The notes under the pieces: model-generated | Database searches by the model: none | Seen by the model: only the letters and a program-made list of their open reading frames with translations | What the model was told of the DNA's origin: nothing | In this document: one piece after another, positions 1-8,465 of the stretch | How positions within the stretch are numbered: the stretch's first letter is position 1 | How the letters are laid out: each line of letters opens with the position of its first letter | Program-made: the position numbers and the translations under genes | Assembly: GCA_019637155.1 (NCBI GenBank) | Contig: JAHBWE010000001.1 | Coordinates: 1-64,000 of the forward strand | Direction of reading: 5' to 3' | DNA: 64,000 nucleotides | Source: Labilithrix sp. | GTDB lineage: Bacteria; Myxococcota_A; Polyangia; Polyangiales; Polyangiaceae

Positions 1-1
1 C

Positions 2-1054
2 GGCGGGGCTCCGTCCGCGCGCAACGCCCCGCAGATCCGTCAGGTCCAGAAGAAGACGATGACGGGGGTGGGCCCGAACCAGGCGCCCGGCGCGCCGCCG
101 CCTCCGCCGCCGTCGCAGCGCAAGATGCCGGCGGTGCGTCAGGTCGGTCCGAACCCGCACGAGGGTGAGACGATGCCGCCGTCCGAGCGGCTCTCGGCCG
201 CGCCAGCGAGCGACGACGCGAAGACGATGATCGCCAAGACCTCGCCGCAGGCGATCAAGGAGCTGATGGCGGGCAAGCGGCCGGGCGTTCCGCCGCCGAT
301 GCCGCCGCCCGCGCTCCGCAAGACCAACCCCGGAAACCTCCCGCCGCCCAAACCCTCGCGCGGGAGCGTGGGCAACCAGCAGGTTGCGCCTCCGGTGCCG
401 ACGCCGAAGCCTGGCTCGGCCCCGCAGCCGGCGCCGACGCCGAACCCGACGAGCAGCCAGAAGCGCGCGACGGGCGCGAACCCGCGCGCGGGGACGGTGA
501 AGGCGCCGCAGACGATGAAGGGGGTCGCGCCGGCGCCGCCCGATCTCGTGCCCTCGATCCGGGTCGAGGAGGACGCGGAGCAGGCCGCGACCGGTCGCAT
601 CGCGATCGGGGAAGAGCCGGACGAGATGACCCAGCGCGCGGTCGACATCGGCGAGGCGGGGCTCGCCGACGCGGAGGCGGCGCTCGAGGCGATGACGCAC
701 TTCCAGACCGCGGAGGACGCCCTCGCGCGCGGCGACCTCGCCGCCGCGGAGGCGAGCGCGGCGAAGGCGGTCGCGGGCGATCCGGCGGAGGCGAACTACC
801 GCACGCTCCTCGCGTGGATCCGCGCGCAGAGCGGGGCGGCGCAGGCGATCGACGACGCGATCCGCGTGATGTCGAAGGTCCTCATCGAGGACTCGAACGA
901 GCGCGCGTTGTTCTATCGCGCGAAGCTCCTCGTGCGGAAGAACCGCCTCCACGACGCGATGCACGACTTCGAGGAGCTCCTCTCGTCGAACCCGGACCAC
1001 GCCGAAGCGCAGCGCGAGGCGGGCGAGCTCCGCGCGAAGCTCCCGCCGATTTGA
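2..1054 (+). CDS. Proline-rich TPR-like protein, 5' end outside the window
   Basis: The frame is open from the first full codon at base 2, so the true start lies upstream and only the C-terminal part (about 350 residues) is visible. The first two thirds is a low-complexity Pro/Ala/Lys linker with short recurring phrases (IRQVQKKTM, AVRQVGPNP, AKTM, PQTM). The last 110 residues are Ala-rich helices with the spacing of tetratricopeptide repeats (AEDALARGDLAAAEASAAKA, then ALFYRAKLLVRKNRLHDAMH). Such tails follow DnaJ, response-regulator or DUF4388 modules in myxobacterial proteins, but which one precedes it here cannot be seen. Probably a cytoplasmic scaffold; no enzymatic motif is visible. The next gene overlaps its stop. 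Confidence 0.7.
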   Translation, partial: GGAPSARNAPQIRQVQKKTMTGVGPNQAPGAPPPPPPSQRKMPAVRQVGPNPHEGETMPPSERLSAAPASDDAKTMIAKTSPQAIKELMAGKRPGVPPPMPPPALRKTNPGNLPPPKPSRGSVGNQQVAPPVPTPKPGSAPQPAPTPNPTSSQKRATGANPRAGTVKAPQTMKGVAPAPPDLVPSIRVEEDAEQAATGRIAIGEEPDEMTQRAVDIGEAGLADAEAALEAMTHFQTAEDALARGDLAAAEASAAKAVAGDPAEANYRTLLAWIRAQSGAAQAIDDAIRVMSKVLIEDSNERALFYRAKLLVRKNRLHDAMHDFEELLSSNPDHAEAQREAGELRAKLPPI

Positions 1055-1314
1055 GCGCGCTCTCGTCGGCGGAGGTCGCGCTCCTGCGCGAGGTGCGGCT
1101 CTCCGACGAGGACCACGGCGGCCTCGCGGGCGGCGAGCTGACCGGCGACGATCTCGAGCCGATGACGCGCCTCTGCGAGCTCGGTCTGGTGGAGGCGCTG
1201 GGCGAGTACGGCGAAGCGCCGGACGGCGAGGAGGACGAGCGGGCGATGGGGGCGACGGCGCTCGTGTACCGCATCACCGCCGCGGGCGTCGCGGCGCTCG
1301 CGGACCACGGCTGA
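1051..1314 (+). CDS. Small hypothetical protein coupled to the preceding gene
   Basis: An 87-residue frame starts at a TTG that overlaps the previous stop as TTGA, the usual layout for translational coupling. The product is acidic and helical, with a winged-helix-like rhythm (SSAEVALLREVRLSD, then MTRLCELGLVEAL, then ALVYRITAAGVAALADHG, like the closing beta wing of MarR- or Rrf2-type domains). Codon use matches the neighbours. No named family is recognised; DNA binding is only a guess from the wing-like end. Confidence 0.5.
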   Translation: MSALSSAEVALLREVRLSDEDHGGLAGGELTGDDLEPMTRLCELGLVEALGEYGEAPDGEEDERAMGATALVYRITAAGVAALADHG

Positions 1315-1368
1315 CTCTTCGCTCGCTTCGGTTGCTCGTTGCTTCTGTCGCTTCCGTCGCTTCCGTCC

Positions 1369-1839
1369 TCATCGCTCGGCGAGGAGCTCGCGGAGCTGTG
1401 AGGTCGCGGCGGGATCGTCGGCGAGGGAGGCAGCGACCTCGGCGAAGAAGGCCGTTTCGGACTGGGTGTGCTCGGCGTAGAGGGTTTCGAAGCGGGCGAG
1501 GGCGGCGCTCCAGGTCGCGAGCTCGAAGCTGCCGAGGTCTTTCACGACGGCGGTGAGGGTCTCGGCGATGCGGTCGTGCTGGGCGATGAGCTCGTCGACG
1601 CGCGCGCTCGAGGCGGCGGAGCGGCTCGCGATCCAGGGGAGGACGCCTTCTTGTTCGCGCGCGAAGTGGTCGAGGAGGGCTTCGCGGAAGGCCTCGATGC
1701 CGTCGGTGAGCTCGTGCAGCTCGTCGTCGAGGCGCGACGCCCCTCGTTCGACGCGCGTGAGGGCCTCATGCACGGCGACGAGGAGACCCGAAAGCTCGCG
1801 ATGGTCGTGAGCGAGCTCCTGAAGTGGCGGGGTACCCAC
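1369..1839 (-). CDS. Hemerythrin HHE-domain protein
   Basis: A 156-residue all-helical protein. Spaced metal-ligand motifs fit the hemerythrin/HHE four-helix bundle: HDHRE near residue 11, HFAREQE near 58, QHDRI near 89 and EHTQSE near 127. HHE proteins bind a di-iron centre and serve in oxygen, NO or iron sensing and storage. The start is a GTG; the nearest ATG choices would remove the first ligand. It lies 21 bp downstream of a small membrane protein gene on the same strand and probably shares its transcript. A Fur-box-like palindrome about 500 bp upstream would suit an iron-linked role, though that link is inference. Confidence 0.75.
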   Translation of the reverse strand: MGTPPLQELAHDHRELSGLLVAVHEALTRVERGASRLDDELHELTDGIEAFREALLDHFAREQEGVLPWIASRSAASSARVDELIAQHDRIAETLTAVVKDLGSFELATWSAALARFETLYAEHTQSETAFFAEVAASLADDPAATSQLRELLAER

Positions 1840-1860
1840 GCCCTCAGAAGATATGGAGGT

Positions 1861-2124
1861 TCAATGACGGGTCAAGAAGTCGTCAGGTCCGCGGTCGTGG
1901 TCCTGGCCATGGAGCGCGAGCGTCGCCCCGCCGAACAGCACGAGCGCAAGCATGGACAGCGCCACGAAGACGAGGGGTTCCACGAGGCGCGCGACGAGCG
2001 CGGCCCCGGTCAGCGGAAACGCAACGAGCCCAACGACCCCGAGCGCCACCGACGCCCGCGCCGACACCCGCCCATCCCCGCGCCCATTCGTCCGCGCTCG
2101 TATCCCTCGTGCAGTCCTCGCCAT
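1861..2124 (-). CDS. Small two-helix membrane protein
   Basis: An 87-residue protein with a basic N-terminus (MARTARGIRARTNGRG) and two hydrophobic stretches at about 25-48 and 50-71, ending in a charged His/Asp tail. The ATG at 2124 has an excellent Shine-Dalgarno (AAGGAGG at 2136-2130, five bases before the ATG), which decides the start within a much longer open frame. It is followed after 21 bp by the hemerythrin gene. No family is recognised. The strong ribosome site suggests an abundant product. Confidence 0.6.
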   Translation of the reverse strand: MARTARGIRARTNGRGDGRVSARASVALGVVGLVAFPLTGAALVARLVEPLVFVALSMLALVLFGGATLALHGQDHDRGPDDFLTRH

Positions 2125-2340
2125 GACGACCTCCTTCTGCTGCAAATTCGCACTCACGCGCCCCGGCCTTTCTTGCGGGTCGTTGCTTCGAGCCTCGTTG
2201 CTTCGGCCTTGGTCGTCGCGTCGGCTTGGTCGTCGCGTTGGCCTGTCGTCGCTCGACCCCATTGGGGTGGTGGTGCGGTTGAGTCTTGGTGTCTCCGGCC
2301 CGGCTTGGGTCGATTCGTGGGGTTGAAGTCTCTGGTTGAT

Positions 2341-2359
2341 ATTGAAAGTCGTTTTCAAT
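2341..2359. promoter_or_regulatory. Fur-box-like palindrome upstream of a hypothetical gene
   Basis: ATTGAAA-GTCGT-TTTCAAT has perfect 7-bp arms. It lies 30 bp before the ATG at 2389 and only 12 bp before its AGGAGG, so a bound repressor would cover the promoter. It has the same TTGAAA-N5-TTTCAA core as the site at 3005. The gene at 2124 on the other strand begins 217 bp away and could also respond. Assignment to Fur is by resemblance to AT-rich inverted Fur boxes and by the iron-linked operon behind the second copy. Confidence 0.55.
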
Positions 2360-2388
2360 AAAGAACAAGGAGGAGGTGTTGTCAAGCG

Positions 2389-2823
2389 ATGTCCGTGTCG
2401 TTCCCTGCGTCCTCGTCGGCGCTGTCGTCCGTGGTCCCGTGCTCGTCTGCTTCGGCCGCCGTGTCTGCGTGGCCGCCTCCTCCTCATGATCCGCGCGATC
2501 GAGAGGAGGCCTATGCCCTCGGCGAGTGGCAGGTCCGCGTCGCGACCGGCCGCATGTTCGAGTACTTCGTCCCGCGTGGCCTCTGGCATGTCCAGCTCTG
2601 GCATCCAGAGACGCGCATCTCGATCCTCACCCCGTCGCGGCTGACGATGGGGGCGTGGGAGGCCTTCCCGCTCCAGACATGGAAGGCCCGCCGCGAGACC
2701 TGGAGCTCGCTCGCCCTCGCGCTCGCCGCCGAGCACGACGTGAAGCTCCCCTCCGCCGCCGAAGTCGCATGGGTCGAGTCCACGTTCGTCCACGGCCTCG
2801 TCACCGCCCGCGCGCATGCGTGA
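2389..2823 (+). CDS. Hypothetical protein behind a Fur-like box
   Basis: A 144-residue frame with GC-rich third positions. The first 30 residues are Ser/Ala-rich with one Cys and could be a poor signal or linker. The rest is Trp-rich and compact (MFEYFVPRGLWHVQLWHPET, then WEAFPLQTWKARRETWSSLA). AGGAGG stands at 2371-2376, 12 bases from the ATG, somewhat long spacing. I do not recognise the family. The adjacent palindrome predicts induction in low iron if the site is a true Fur box. Confidence 0.5.
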   Translation: MSVSFPASSSALSSVVPCSSASAAVSAWPPPPHDPRDREEAYALGEWQVRVATGRMFEYFVPRGLWHVQLWHPETRISILTPSRLTMGAWEAFPLQTWKARRETWSSLALALAAEHDVKLPSAAEVAWVESTFVHGLVTARAHA

Positions 2824-3004
2824 TCGCACCACGCACCTATGAATGCCGCATCGTCTTCCACGCGCACGCGTGAGCGCGTCGTTGCGCCCGCCTCCATGCG
2901 CGAGCATCACGGCGGACAAGGGATTGGCGGTGATGGCAGCGCTTTGGCGCTCGCGGGGCCGCGACGGCCGCCGAAACCTGCGCGCGGGTGCATGGTTAGT
3001 GAAA

Positions 3005-3021
3005 TTGAAAACCATTTTCAA
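3005..3021. promoter_or_regulatory. Fur-box-like palindrome in front of the imelysin operon
   Basis: TTGAAAA-CCA-TTTTCAA, a perfect 7-3-7 palindrome, ends 21 bp before the ATG at 3043. It shares TTGAAA-N5-TTTCAA with the site at 2341. Imelysin-family genes are commonly iron-regulated in other bacteria (IrpA was named for this), so repression by an iron-loaded Fur-family protein is the simplest reading. Confidence 0.6.
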
Positions 3022-3042
3022 AAATGCTAGAAGGCGAGGACG

Positions 3043-4272
3043 ATGATGCGAAGCTTTGGACGATCTCTCTTGGTTCTCGGGGCGGTGGTGGTGTGTCTGG
3101 GAGCGTGCGGTGATGACGACACCAGCACGACGCCCCCGCCGGGTGGGGTCGTCGGCGATCCGCTGAAGGACGCGGCGCCCGTCGTCGCCAACTACGCCGG
3201 CAACGTGCATGCGAACTACACGGATTGCCTCGAGAGCGCGAAGGCGATGAAGACCGCGATCGATGCGTTCGTCGCGGCGCCGTCGGAGGAGACGCTCGAG
3301 GCGGCGAAGAAGGCGTGGATCGCCGCGCGCCTGCCCTACGGGCCGAGCGAGGCGTACCGCTTCTACTCCGGGCCGATCGACAACGAAGAAGACGGGCCCG
3401 AGGGGCAGCTCAACGCGTGGCCGCTCGACGAGAGCTTCATCGACTACACGGTCGAGACGCCGGACTCGGGCATCATCAACGACGCCGCGTTCGAGCTCAC
3501 GCGTGAGTCGATCATCGGCAAGAACTCCGAGGGCGACAACGAGGCGAACGTCGCGACCGGATACCACGCGATCGAGTTCCTGCTCTGGGGCCAGGACACC
3601 ACCGAGCCCTCCGAGAAGAAGCCGGGCGCGCGGCCGTTCACCGACTACACGACCGAGAAGAACGCCGAGCGCCGGAAGACGTACCTCACGCTCGTCACCG
3701 ACCTCCTCATCGACGACCTCCAGTCCCTCGTCGACGCGTGGGCCCCCGGCGCCGAGAACTACGCCAAGACCTTCGCCGCCGACCCGAAGGTCGCGATCAA
3801 GGACATGCTCCGCGGCATCGGCTCGATGGCGAACGGCGAGCTCGCCGGCGAGCGCATGACCGTGGCCTACAAGCTCAAGAGCCAGGAGGACGAGCACTCC
3901 TGCTTCAGCGACACCACCGCCGCCGACCTCCGCGGCAACTTCCTCGGCATCAAGAACGTGTACCTCGGCACGTACGCCTCGCGCTCGGGCCCGGGCATCA
4001 CTACGCTCGTCGCCGCAGTGGACGCCGCCCTCGACACGAAGGTGAAGAGCGACCTCGCCGCGGCCGAGGCCGCCTTCGACGCGATCCAGGCCGAGCCCTT
4101 CGACTCCGCGATCATGTCCGACGACGACGCCCCCGCGCGCAAGGCCGTGCTCACGGCGATCGAGGCGACGAAGACGATCGCGAAGGACATCCCCGAGGTC
4201 GGCGCGAAGCTCGGCATCTCGTTCACCGGCGACGACATCGAGGAACCGTCCGGGCCGGACGCCGAGCTGTGA
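3043..4272 (+). CDS. Imelysin-family (IrpA/M75-like) iron-regulated lipoprotein
   Basis: A 409-residue lipoprotein with signal peptide and lipobox LGAC (Cys22). The imelysin hallmark GxHxxE appears as GYHAIEFLLWG (His175, Glu178). Helical repeats typical of the IrpA/ICMP/EfeO superfamily follow, including a C-terminal block mirroring the N-terminal half. These proteins sit in the periplasm or outer envelope and are linked to iron uptake; the proposed peptidase activity is disputed. ATG at 3043 is preceded by AGGCGAGG. It is the first gene of a four-gene operon: the next gene overlaps its stop as GTGA. A Fur-like box stands immediately upstream. Confidence 0.9.
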   Translation: MMRSFGRSLLVLGAVVVCLGACGDDDTSTTPPPGGVVGDPLKDAAPVVANYAGNVHANYTDCLESAKAMKTAIDAFVAAPSEETLEAAKKAWIAARLPYGPSEAYRFYSGPIDNEEDGPEGQLNAWPLDESFIDYTVETPDSGIINDAAFELTRESIIGKNSEGDNEANVATGYHAIEFLLWGQDTTEPSEKKPGARPFTDYTTEKNAERRKTYLTLVTDLLIDDLQSLVDAWAPGAENYAKTFAADPKVAIKDMLRGIGSMANGELAGERMTVAYKLKSQEDEHSCFSDTTAADLRGNFLGIKNVYLGTYASRSGPGITTLVAAVDAALDTKVKSDLAAAEAAFDAIQAEPFDSAIMSDDDAPARKAVLTAIEATKTIAKDIPEVGAKLGISFTGDDIEEPSGPDAEL

Positions 4273-5663
4273 GCCCTGCGGCCCGCGTCCTCTCGGTCGC
4301 CCTGCTCGCAGCAGCGTGCAGCGGCGCCGACGACGCGGAGCCGGCTCAGCTCACCCCCGACACCGAGCTCAGCGCTGGGGCGGGCACCGTCTTCGACACC
4401 ACGCGCGACGCGTTCAGCCGCCCCGTCGGCAACCTCGACGGTCCCGGGCGCGACGAGTTCTTCCTCGGCAACGCCATCTTCAGCCGGAGCTGGGTCACCG
4501 CCCCCGCGTCCGTCTCCGACTTCGACGGGCTCGGTCCGCTCTTCAACGCCGGCAACTGCTCGTCCTGCCACTTCAAGGACGGTCGCGGCCGCCCGCCGAC
4601 GAAGCCGGACGAGGACTTCGTGTCGATCCTCGTCCGCCTCTCCGTCCCCGGCGCGGGCCCGCACGGCGAGCCGATCCCCGATCCCGTCTATGGCGAGCAG
4701 CTCCAGCAGGACGCGGTCCACGGCGTCGCGAAGGAAGGGAAGCCCCGCGTCACCTACGTCGAGCGCGCCGGCGCGTACGCGGACGGCGAGGCGTACTCGC
4801 TGCGCGTCCCGACGTACACGATCGAGGAGCTCGGCTACGGAGCCCTCGCCCCCGGCGTGATGCTCTCGCCGCGCACCGCGCCGAGCATCGTCGGGATGGG
4901 GCTCCTCGAGGCGATCCCCGCGGCCACGCTCGAGGCGCTCGCCGATCCCGACGATCGCGATCGCGACGGGATCTCGGGGCGCGCCAACCACGTCTGGGAC
5001 CCGATCGCGCAGCGCGCCACGATCGGCCGCTTCGGCTGGAAGGCGAACGCGGCGACGATCCCGCAGCAGGACGCGGCCGCGTTCGTGAACGACATGGGGA
5101 TCACGTCGACCGTGTTCGCGGCGGAGATCTGCAGCGGCGCGCAGTCCGCGTGCGCCGCCGCTCCGACCGGACCCTTCCCGCAGCTGCGCGAGGACCTCCG
5201 CGCGCAGGTCGACTTCTACGTCCGCACGCTCGGCGTGCCCGCGCGCCGCAAGCCGATGGCCGACGCGGTCCGGCGCGGGCGCGCCATGTTCGACGCCGCG
5301 CGCTGCTCCACGTGCCACCTCCCGACGATCCGCACCGGCGACGCGTTCGAGATCCCCGAGCTCGCGCGCCAGGAGCTCCATCCGTTCAGCGACCTCCTCC
5401 TCCACGACATGGGGCCCGACCTCGCCGACGGCCGCCCCGACTTCGAGGCGAGCGGCGTCGAGTGGCGCACCCCTCCGCTCTGGGGTATCGGGCTCGTCGA
5501 GCACGTGAACCGACACACGTTCTTCCTCCACGACGGGCGCGCGCGCGGCTTCGCGGAGGCGATCCTCTGGCACGGCGGCGAGGCGGCGGCGGCGCGCGAC
5601 GCCTTCGTCGCCATGCCCAAGACCGACCGCGACGCGCTCGTCGCCTTCCTCGGATCCCTTTGA
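4269..5663 (+). CDS. Di-heme oxidoreductase (DHOR/DUF1111), lipoprotein
   Basis: A 464-residue protein starting at the GTG that overlaps the previous stop. The signal ends in lipobox AAAC. Two c-type heme sites are visible: CSSCH (Cys97) and CSTCH (Cys346). The segment DGRG after the first site and the FFLHDGRARG and FVAMPKTDRDALVAFLGSL ends fit the putative thiol-oxidoreductase/DHOR family, related to MauG-like di-heme enzymes. This family is repeatedly found beside imelysin lipoproteins, so it probably supplies redox chemistry for iron handling in the periplasm; the true substrate is unknown. Translation is coupled on both sides. Confidence 0.88.
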   Translation: MSPAARVLSVALLAAACSGADDAEPAQLTPDTELSAGAGTVFDTTRDAFSRPVGNLDGPGRDEFFLGNAIFSRSWVTAPASVSDFDGLGPLFNAGNCSSCHFKDGRGRPPTKPDEDFVSILVRLSVPGAGPHGEPIPDPVYGEQLQQDAVHGVAKEGKPRVTYVERAGAYADGEAYSLRVPTYTIEELGYGALAPGVMLSPRTAPSIVGMGLLEAIPAATLEALADPDDRDRDGISGRANHVWDPIAQRATIGRFGWKANAATIPQQDAAAFVNDMGITSTVFAAEICSGAQSACAAAPTGPFPQLREDLRAQVDFYVRTLGVPARRKPMADAVRRGRAMFDAARCSTCHLPTIRTGDAFEIPELARQELHPFSDLLLHDMGPDLADGRPDFEASGVEWRTPPLWGIGLVEHVNRHTFFLHDGRARGFAEAILWHGGEAAAARDAFVAMPKTDRDALVAFLGSL

Positions 5664-6769
5664 TGATGCACCTCTCTCGCCGTCACGTCGTCGCTCTCCT
5701 CGGTCTCTCGCTCCTCGGCTGCCGTAAGGACAGCGGGCCCGAGCCGCCCGATCGCGGGAAGATCCTCTCCGATCTGACGACCAACATAGTCCGCCCCGCG
5801 TACGACGACGCCGTCACCGACGTGAGGGCGCTCGAGGCTAGGGCGATCGCGCTCCGGGACGCTCCGACCGCGGAGTCGCTCGCGGCCGCGCGCGCGGCGT
5901 GGCGCAAGGCGCGCGCGACGTGGAAGTTCACCGACGCGTTCCTCTTCGGCCCCGCCGACGACCTCGCGATCACGGCGGGGGCGATCGACACCGCCGGCGA
6001 CGCGGTGAAGCTCGAGAAGCGGATCAGCGACGGCTCCACGATCGACGCGGCCACGATCGCGAAGCTCGGCGCGAACGAGCGCGGCTTCGGCGCGGTCGAG
6101 GTGCTCCTCTTCGATCCGGCGCGCGACGACGTCGTGATGCTCGGCGCGTTCGGCGACGCCGGGAGCCGGCGCGGGACCCTCGCCACCGTCGTCGCCGCCG
6201 ACCTCACGGCGAAGGTCACCGCCGTGCGCGACGCGTGGTCCCCGGCCGGCTTCGGCGATCAGCTCGCGAAGGCCGGACGCGGGAGCACGATCTACACCGC
6301 CGAGCACCAGGGGATCGACGCGGTCGTGAACGCGCTCGTCTCCGCCGCGGAGATCATCATCGCGCTCCGGCTCGCGAAGCCGCTCGGCCTCGACGTCACG
6401 CCCAACGTGGCGCGGCCGGAGCTGATCGAGTCGCCGCGCGCGGACGCGTCGCTCGACGACATCCTCGCCGCGCTCGCCGGGATCGAGGCGGTGTACTTCG
6501 GCCGCCGCGGCGCCGCGCAAGGGCTGCCGCTCGCGGACGCGGTCGCCGATCGCAACCCGAGCGCCGACGCGCGCTTGCGCGACGCGCTCGTGCAGGCAAA
6601 GGCGGCGGTGACCGCGGTGCCGGGCCCGCTCCGCACCGCCGTCGTCGACCGGCGCGATCCCGTCATCGCCGCGCACGTCGCGTGCCGCGAGGTGAAGCGC
6701 GCGCTCGCGATCGACGTCGCGGGCGCGCTCGGGACCAGCGTCGGCTTCGCGGTGACGGACGGCGACTGA
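5663..6769 (+). CDS. Second imelysin-like lipoprotein with altered signature
   Basis: A 368-residue lipoprotein (MMHLSRRHVVALLGLSLLGC) whose ATG shares the last base of the upstream stop (TGATG). The helical pattern matches the imelysin family: DAPTAESLAAARAAWRKARA parallels the first gene's SEETLEAAKKAWIAARLPYG. At the signature position it reads GFGAVEVLLF, so the His of GxHxxE is replaced by Gly while the Glu stays. It is therefore a diverged paralogue that may bind a different metal or partner. Same operon as the two genes before it. Confidence 0.82.
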   Translation: MMHLSRRHVVALLGLSLLGCRKDSGPEPPDRGKILSDLTTNIVRPAYDDAVTDVRALEARAIALRDAPTAESLAAARAAWRKARATWKFTDAFLFGPADDLAITAGAIDTAGDAVKLEKRISDGSTIDAATIAKLGANERGFGAVEVLLFDPARDDVVMLGAFGDAGSRRGTLATVVAADLTAKVTAVRDAWSPAGFGDQLAKAGRGSTIYTAEHQGIDAVVNALVSAAEIIIALRLAKPLGLDVTPNVARPELIESPRADASLDDILAALAGIEAVYFGRRGAAQGLPLADAVADRNPSADARLRDALVQAKAAVTAVPGPLRTAVVDRRDPVIAAHVACREVKRALAIDVAGALGTSVGFAVTDGD

Positions 6770-6770
6770 G

Positions 6771-8264
6771 ATGGCGGCGGCGCTCTCGCGTCCCGCGCCG
6801 CTCGGCGCCGTCGCGAGGACACGCGTGCTCGCGCGCGCGTGGGAGCCCGTCGACGCCGCGTCGCTCGTCGCGTTCCGGTTCCTCCTCGGCGCGCTCGTCG
6901 CCGCCTCCGCGATCCGGCAGTGGGCCAAGGGCGCGATCCACGATCAGTTCGTCGTCCCGACCCACTTCTTTCCGTACGACGGCCTCTCGTTCGTCCGCCC
7001 GCTCCCCGGGGACGGGATGTATGCAGTCTACATCGTCCTCGCGCTCGCCGGCGCCGGCCTCGCGCTCGGCGTGCGCACCCGCGTCAGCGGCGCGATCGCG
7101 TTCCTCGCCTTCACGTACGCGCACGCGTGCGACGTCACGAACTACCTGAACCACTACTACCTCGTGAGCCTCTTGCTCGGGATCGCGACGGTGCTCCCGC
7201 TCGGGGCCGGTCACGCGAAGCTCCCGCGCTGGATGCTCTGGCTCGTGCGCTTCCAGATCGGGCTCGTCTACTTCTACGGCGGGGTCGGGAAGCTCCAAGC
7301 GGACTGGCTCGTCCGCGCGATGCCGCTCCGGATCTGGCTCGCCGGCGCGGGCGACTTCCCGGTGCTGGGGCCGCTCCTTCGCGTCGACGAGACGGCGTGG
7401 ATCATGAGCTGGCTCGGCGCGGCGTTCGACCTGTCGATCCCGTTCCTGCTCCTCGTGAAGCGCACGCGGCCGTTCGCGTACGGCGCCGTCATCGTCTTCC
7501 ACCTCGTCACGTCGCGCCTCTTCCAGATCGGGATGTTCCCGTGGGTGATGATCGCGCTGACGCTCGTGTTCTTCGAGCCGTCGTGGCCGCGCCGCTTCGT
7601 GCGCCTCCGCGGCGGCGTCGCGCAGGTTCCTCGCTGGTCGCTCCCGCTCGCGGCCGCCTACGCCGCGTTCCAGTTTCTCTACCCGCTCCGGAGCCACCTC
7701 TATCCCGGCAACGTGCTGTGGACGGAGGAGGGCTATCGCTTCTCGTGGCGCGTGATGCTCATCGAGAAGGCCGGCCTCGCCGAGCTCACCGCGCACGATC
7801 CCGTGAGCGGCGCGAAGCGCGAGGTCCGCGCGCGCGACTACCTCACGCCGCTCCAGGTGAAGATGATGTCGACGCAGCCGGACCTCGTCGCGAGCTTCGC
7901 GCGGACGATCGCGGACGAGGCCGAGCGCCGCGGCGAGCGGAGACCGCGCGTCACCGCCGACGTCTTCGTGACGCTCAACGGCCGCCCGTCCGCGCGCCTC
8001 CTCGATCCCGAGGTCGACCTCGCCGCGGAGCCGCCGCGGATCTTGCCCGCTCCCTCGGCGCCTTCACCGACGACGGCAGGGGACGAGGACGTGGTCGAGG
8101 CCAAGGTGGTCTCTCCGGCGGAGACGAGGGAGGGCGCGCAGCCGGCCAAGACGCCGGCGGCAGGCTGCTCGTCGAGGGGGCGGCACGAGCGATGCGCCGT
8201 GGAACATGGTGGCCGTCGTCGTCCTCGTCGTCGCGATAGTCTTCCGCCGCCGAACGACGGCTAG
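6771..8264 (+). CDS. HTTM-domain membrane protein (vitamin K carboxylase-like)
   Basis: A 497-residue protein whose ATG follows the upstream stop by one base. Residues about 25-290 hold several hydrophobic segments with the HTTM layout. The run FFPYDG, the LNHYYLVSLL motif and QIGLVYFYGGVGKLQADW are characteristic of bacterial homologues of gamma-glutamyl carboxylase. A soluble region follows (about 295-430). The last 65 residues are Arg/Pro/Ser-rich and look unlike the family, so the true end may have been altered by a small frameshift near 8050-8100. HTTM proteins often accompany imelysin and di-heme genes; whether this one modifies the lipoproteins is unknown. Confidence 0.85.
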   Translation: MAAALSRPAPLGAVARTRVLARAWEPVDAASLVAFRFLLGALVAASAIRQWAKGAIHDQFVVPTHFFPYDGLSFVRPLPGDGMYAVYIVLALAGAGLALGVRTRVSGAIAFLAFTYAHACDVTNYLNHYYLVSLLLGIATVLPLGAGHAKLPRWMLWLVRFQIGLVYFYGGVGKLQADWLVRAMPLRIWLAGAGDFPVLGPLLRVDETAWIMSWLGAAFDLSIPFLLLVKRTRPFAYGAVIVFHLVTSRLFQIGMFPWVMIALTLVFFEPSWPRRFVRLRGGVAQVPRWSLPLAAAYAAFQFLYPLRSHLYPGNVLWTEEGYRFSWRVMLIEKAGLAELTAHDPVSGAKREVRARDYLTPLQVKMMSTQPDLVASFARTIADEAERRGERRPRVTADVFVTLNGRPSARLLDPEVDLAAEPPRILPAPSAPSPTTAGDEDVVEAKVVSPAETREGAQPAKTPAAGCSSRGRHERCAVEHGGRRRPRRRDSLPPPNDG

Positions 8265-8408
8265 CTCGTCTCGAAATCCACGGCTGCACGACGAAGGTAT
8301 CGCAGAGCGAGAGCATCATGTCCGGCAGCGCGAGGGCGGTCAGTCGAACGTATTCAGCATGAGCGAGATCCCCCCAACGGGCTCCATTCTCGGACGGTTA
8401 CGAGCCTC

Positions 8409-8439
8409 GCCACTGTGTCGTCTTTCGCGACACAGTGGC
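8409..8439. terminator. Perfect hairpin between convergent genes
   Basis: GCCACTGTGTCG and its exact complement CGACACAGTGGC flank a 7-nt loop. It lies 145 bp after the HTTM stop and 27 bp after the stop of the FGE-like gene coming the other way. It could end transcription from both sides. There is no U-tract on either side, so Rho-independent action is uncertain. The remaining 8265-8465 shows no convincing gene. Confidence 0.45.
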
Positions 8440-8465
8440 AAGGTACCTTCGCGATGGCTTCTCGT

